Shown: positions 62,744 through 64,000 of the stretch, piece after piece
How the letters are laid out: the number at the start of each line of letters is the position of its first letter
Numbering within the stretch: the first letter of the stretch is position 1
From: RUG572 sp964386385
GTDB lineage: Bacteria; Verrucomicrobiota; Kiritimatiellia; RFP12; UBA1067
Length of the DNA stretch: 64,000 nt
Assembly: GCA_964386385.1 (NCBI GenBank)
Contig: CAYLRN010000001.1
Coordinates: 186,001-250,000, forward strand
Reading direction: 5' to 3'
Notes under the pieces: model-generated
Told to the model about the DNA's origin: nothing
The model's input: the letters and a program-made list of their open reading frames with translations, nothing else
Database searches by the model: none
Made by a program: the position numbers and the translations under genes

Positions 62744-62968
62744 CTACTTCTTGAGGGCGACTGCGATTGCGAGGGCGATGTCCGCATCTCCTGCGGCGGC
62801 CGCGGCCGGACGGGGCGCCTTCTTTGGCGCGTCCTGCGGCAAGATTGAATCGAACTTGGCCACGAATGCCGACGCATGTTGCGCGACCACGATCAATACC
62901 GCCAAAAACAAGAAAACAATGCCCATGCCGGCGATCATCAGCACGAGCCCTTGACCCATTACTGCCAT
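62744..62968 (-). CDS. oadG: Oxaloacetate decarboxylase gamma subunit
   Basis: The 74-residue protein has one N-terminal membrane helix (LVLMIAGMGIVFLFLAVLIVV) and an Ala/Pro-rich cytoplasmic tail, as in OadG, which holds the complex together. First gene of the oadGAB operon, with AAGGAG 9 bp before the ATG. Function rests mainly on context, since the family is short and variable. Confidence 0.83.
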   Translation of the reverse strand: MAVMGQGLVLMIAGMGIVFLFLAVLIVVAQHASAFVAKFDSILPQDAPKKAPRPAAAAAGDADIALAIAVALKK

Positions 62969-63015
62969 ACTCTTTTTCTCCTTTTTACTCTCTTGGAAAC
63001 GAGAAAACGAGCGGG

Positions 63016-63044
63016 AGTATAGCGAATCTGAATGGGAAACTCAA
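63016..63044 (-). promoter_or_regulatory. Promoter of the oadGAB operon
   Basis: On the minus strand TTGAGT (63044-63039), 17 bp, TATACT (63021-63016). It is in the 104 bp between dnaG and oadG. The predicted leader is about 40 nt. Confidence 0.6.
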
Positions 63045-63072
63045 CCACAAAATGAAAAAATTTCAATGCGGG

Positions 63073-64000
63073 CTAAACCGCGCCGAGGGCTTCGTCGTTC
63101 ATGAGCGCCGAAGCGGTCTCCCAGGGGAGCGCCTTGAGGCGGCGAACGGTCCCGGTGCAGCGCATTCTGCGGGCGTCGTTTTCGGGCGTCGATTCGGCCG
63201 GAAGCATTCCGCGGCGGCGTTCGTAGGCGGAAACCCAAAAGTCGCGCAGGAAATTCTTCAGTATCCGCTCCGGAGGGAGCTCGGACATTGCGGCCCGCTC
63301 GTTCGAGTTCAGGATGCGGCCGTCGAGCCAGCAGCGCTCAATCGGGGAAAGGCCGTCGCGCAAGACGGCCAGGGCGTCCGTGCCATCGCGCAGGCCCGTC
63401 TTCCAGGCGTCCACGAATGCGAAGGTGAACTCATGGAGCGGGAGGGACGGGGACACGAAGAAGTCCACCGTCGGCAGGAAGGTGGCGTCGCGCTCGTGGT
63501 CGAAGAGGAACTCGCAGAATGCGAACTCCCTCTCCGTCGGCGGGTTGTTGGCGGAGGAGCGCGCGTCCGTCTCGCCGTTGCGCCCGTCGAAGTCCGGAGG
63601 CGGTTCGTCCTCGAACGGTCTGTCGTCCACGCCCTCGATGAAGTCGGGCGGCGGCTCGTCGGCAAATGGCGCGTCCGGCGCGGAGGACGTCGCGTTTGGC
63701 GCGGGGGCGGGGCGCGAAGACTTCCCGGACTTCCCGATGCGCGCAAGTTCCTCCTCAAGCGCTGTCTGCGGGACGCCAAGGTCCTCCGCGGCATCCTGGA
63801 GGAGGCGGGAGCGCACGATCGCGTCGGGGCATGGGGCGATCGTCGCGAGCGCCTGGCGGCCGATCCGCGTCACGGCGTCGATCGTCTCCGGATGCTCCTC
63901 GCGGGCGCGGAGCGTCCGGACCTGGAAGCGCGTGACGGACTCGGCGTCGTCCAGCATCCTCCTGAACGACTCCGGGCCGTTGTCGCGCAGCATCGAGTCG
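63073..64000 (-). CDS. dnaG: DNA primase DnaG, C-terminal part
   Basis: The frame is open to the window edge. The visible ~309 residues start near the end of the Toprim core (GPESFRRMLDDAESVTRFQVRTL), pass an acidic, Pro-rich linker (~90-150, DEPPPDFIEG repeated as DEPPPDFDGR) and end in a helical helicase-interaction-like domain. The identification rests on the core end and linker layout. The N-terminal zinc finger and catalytic part lie outside. Confidence 0.75.
   Translation of the reverse strand, partial: DSMLRDNGPESFRRMLDDAESVTRFQVRTLRAREEHPETIDAVTRIGRQALATIAPCPDAIVRSRLLQDAAEDLGVPQTALEEELARIGKSGKSSRPAPAPNATSSAPDAPFADEPPPDFIEGVDDRPFEDEPPPDFDGRNGETDARSSANNPPTEREFAFCEFLFDHERDATFLPTVDFFVSPSLPLHEFTFAFVDAWKTGLRDGTDALAVLRDGLSPIERCWLDGRILNSNERAAMSELPPERILKNFLRDFWVSAYERRRGMLPAESTPENDARRMRCTGTVRRLKALPWETASALMNDEALGAV

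Overview
This window is GC-rich bacterial chromosome, gene-dense, with most genes packed head to tail on the minus strand and many 1-4 bp start/stop overlaps. The gene set points to the PVC superphylum, most likely a Kiritimatiellota/Lentisphaerota/Verrucomicrobiota-type anaerobe, possibly from a gut or other polysaccharide-rich habitat. The evidence is a GreA with a very large N-terminal extension (known from chlamydiae), huge secreted LamG-type proteins, secreted glycan enzymes, a DUF5107-TPR protein, an AAA-ATPase/PD-(D/E)XK family in two copies, and a Na+-translocating decarboxylase. The taxonomic call is inference. I found no rRNA, tRNA, CRISPR array or insertion sequence.

Layout: 1-2.9 kb (minus) is the end of a polyketide/PUFA-synthase-like locus, an acyltransferase protein and a ketosynthase-like protein that both lack expected catalytic residues. 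3.0-14.2 kb (plus) holds purN, cstA and a glycan-utilisation set (secreted glycosidase-like protein, GH2 enzyme, ROK kinase, secreted esterase), ending in two clusters of small hairpin repeats. 14.4-23.1 kb (minus) is housekeeping: recR, ybaB, a small Fis-like HTH protein, purC, rluB, a ThyX-like protein, accA, accD, lspA, a DksA/TraR protein and giant greA. 23.5-26.6 kb is a large secreted LamG-like protein whose promoter has a poly-A tract in a short spacer. 26.8-28.8 kb is AAA/nuclease paralog A, carrying an in-frame palindromic insertion, followed by purM. 30.1-42.9 kb (minus) contains tsaD, a metallo-beta-lactamase-fold protein, lsrF and dhaL homologs, a Tat-exported phosphoesterase, hslO, a 736-aa protein of unknown function, a MurU-AmgK fusion, folB, a HAD phosphatase and ychJ. 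43.9-45.6 kb is AAA/nuclease paralog B. 45.7-58.8 kb (minus) runs from rpoD through a membrane-anchored RRM protein, an AroK-AroB fusion, DUF5107-TPR, FmdB, a propeller protein and DUF456 to recC. 59.3-63.0 kb is the oadG-oadA-oadB sodium pump operon, and the window ends inside dnaG.

How the parts fit: the glycan enzymes release and deacetylate sugars that the ROK kinase would phosphorylate; the decarboxylase could couple oxaloacetate or a similar acid to Na+ export; the MurU-AmgK fusion suggests peptidoglycan sugar salvage. Where promoters can be read they are often of the extended -10 type (TGN-TANAAT). Three of them place the start codon 6-7 nt after the -10 hexamer, which suggests leaderless mRNAs, including both AAA/nuclease paralogs. 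The most unusual DNA-level features are the in-frame palindromic insertion in paralog A and two families of covarying hairpins with purine loops and CTACC/CTCCC tails.
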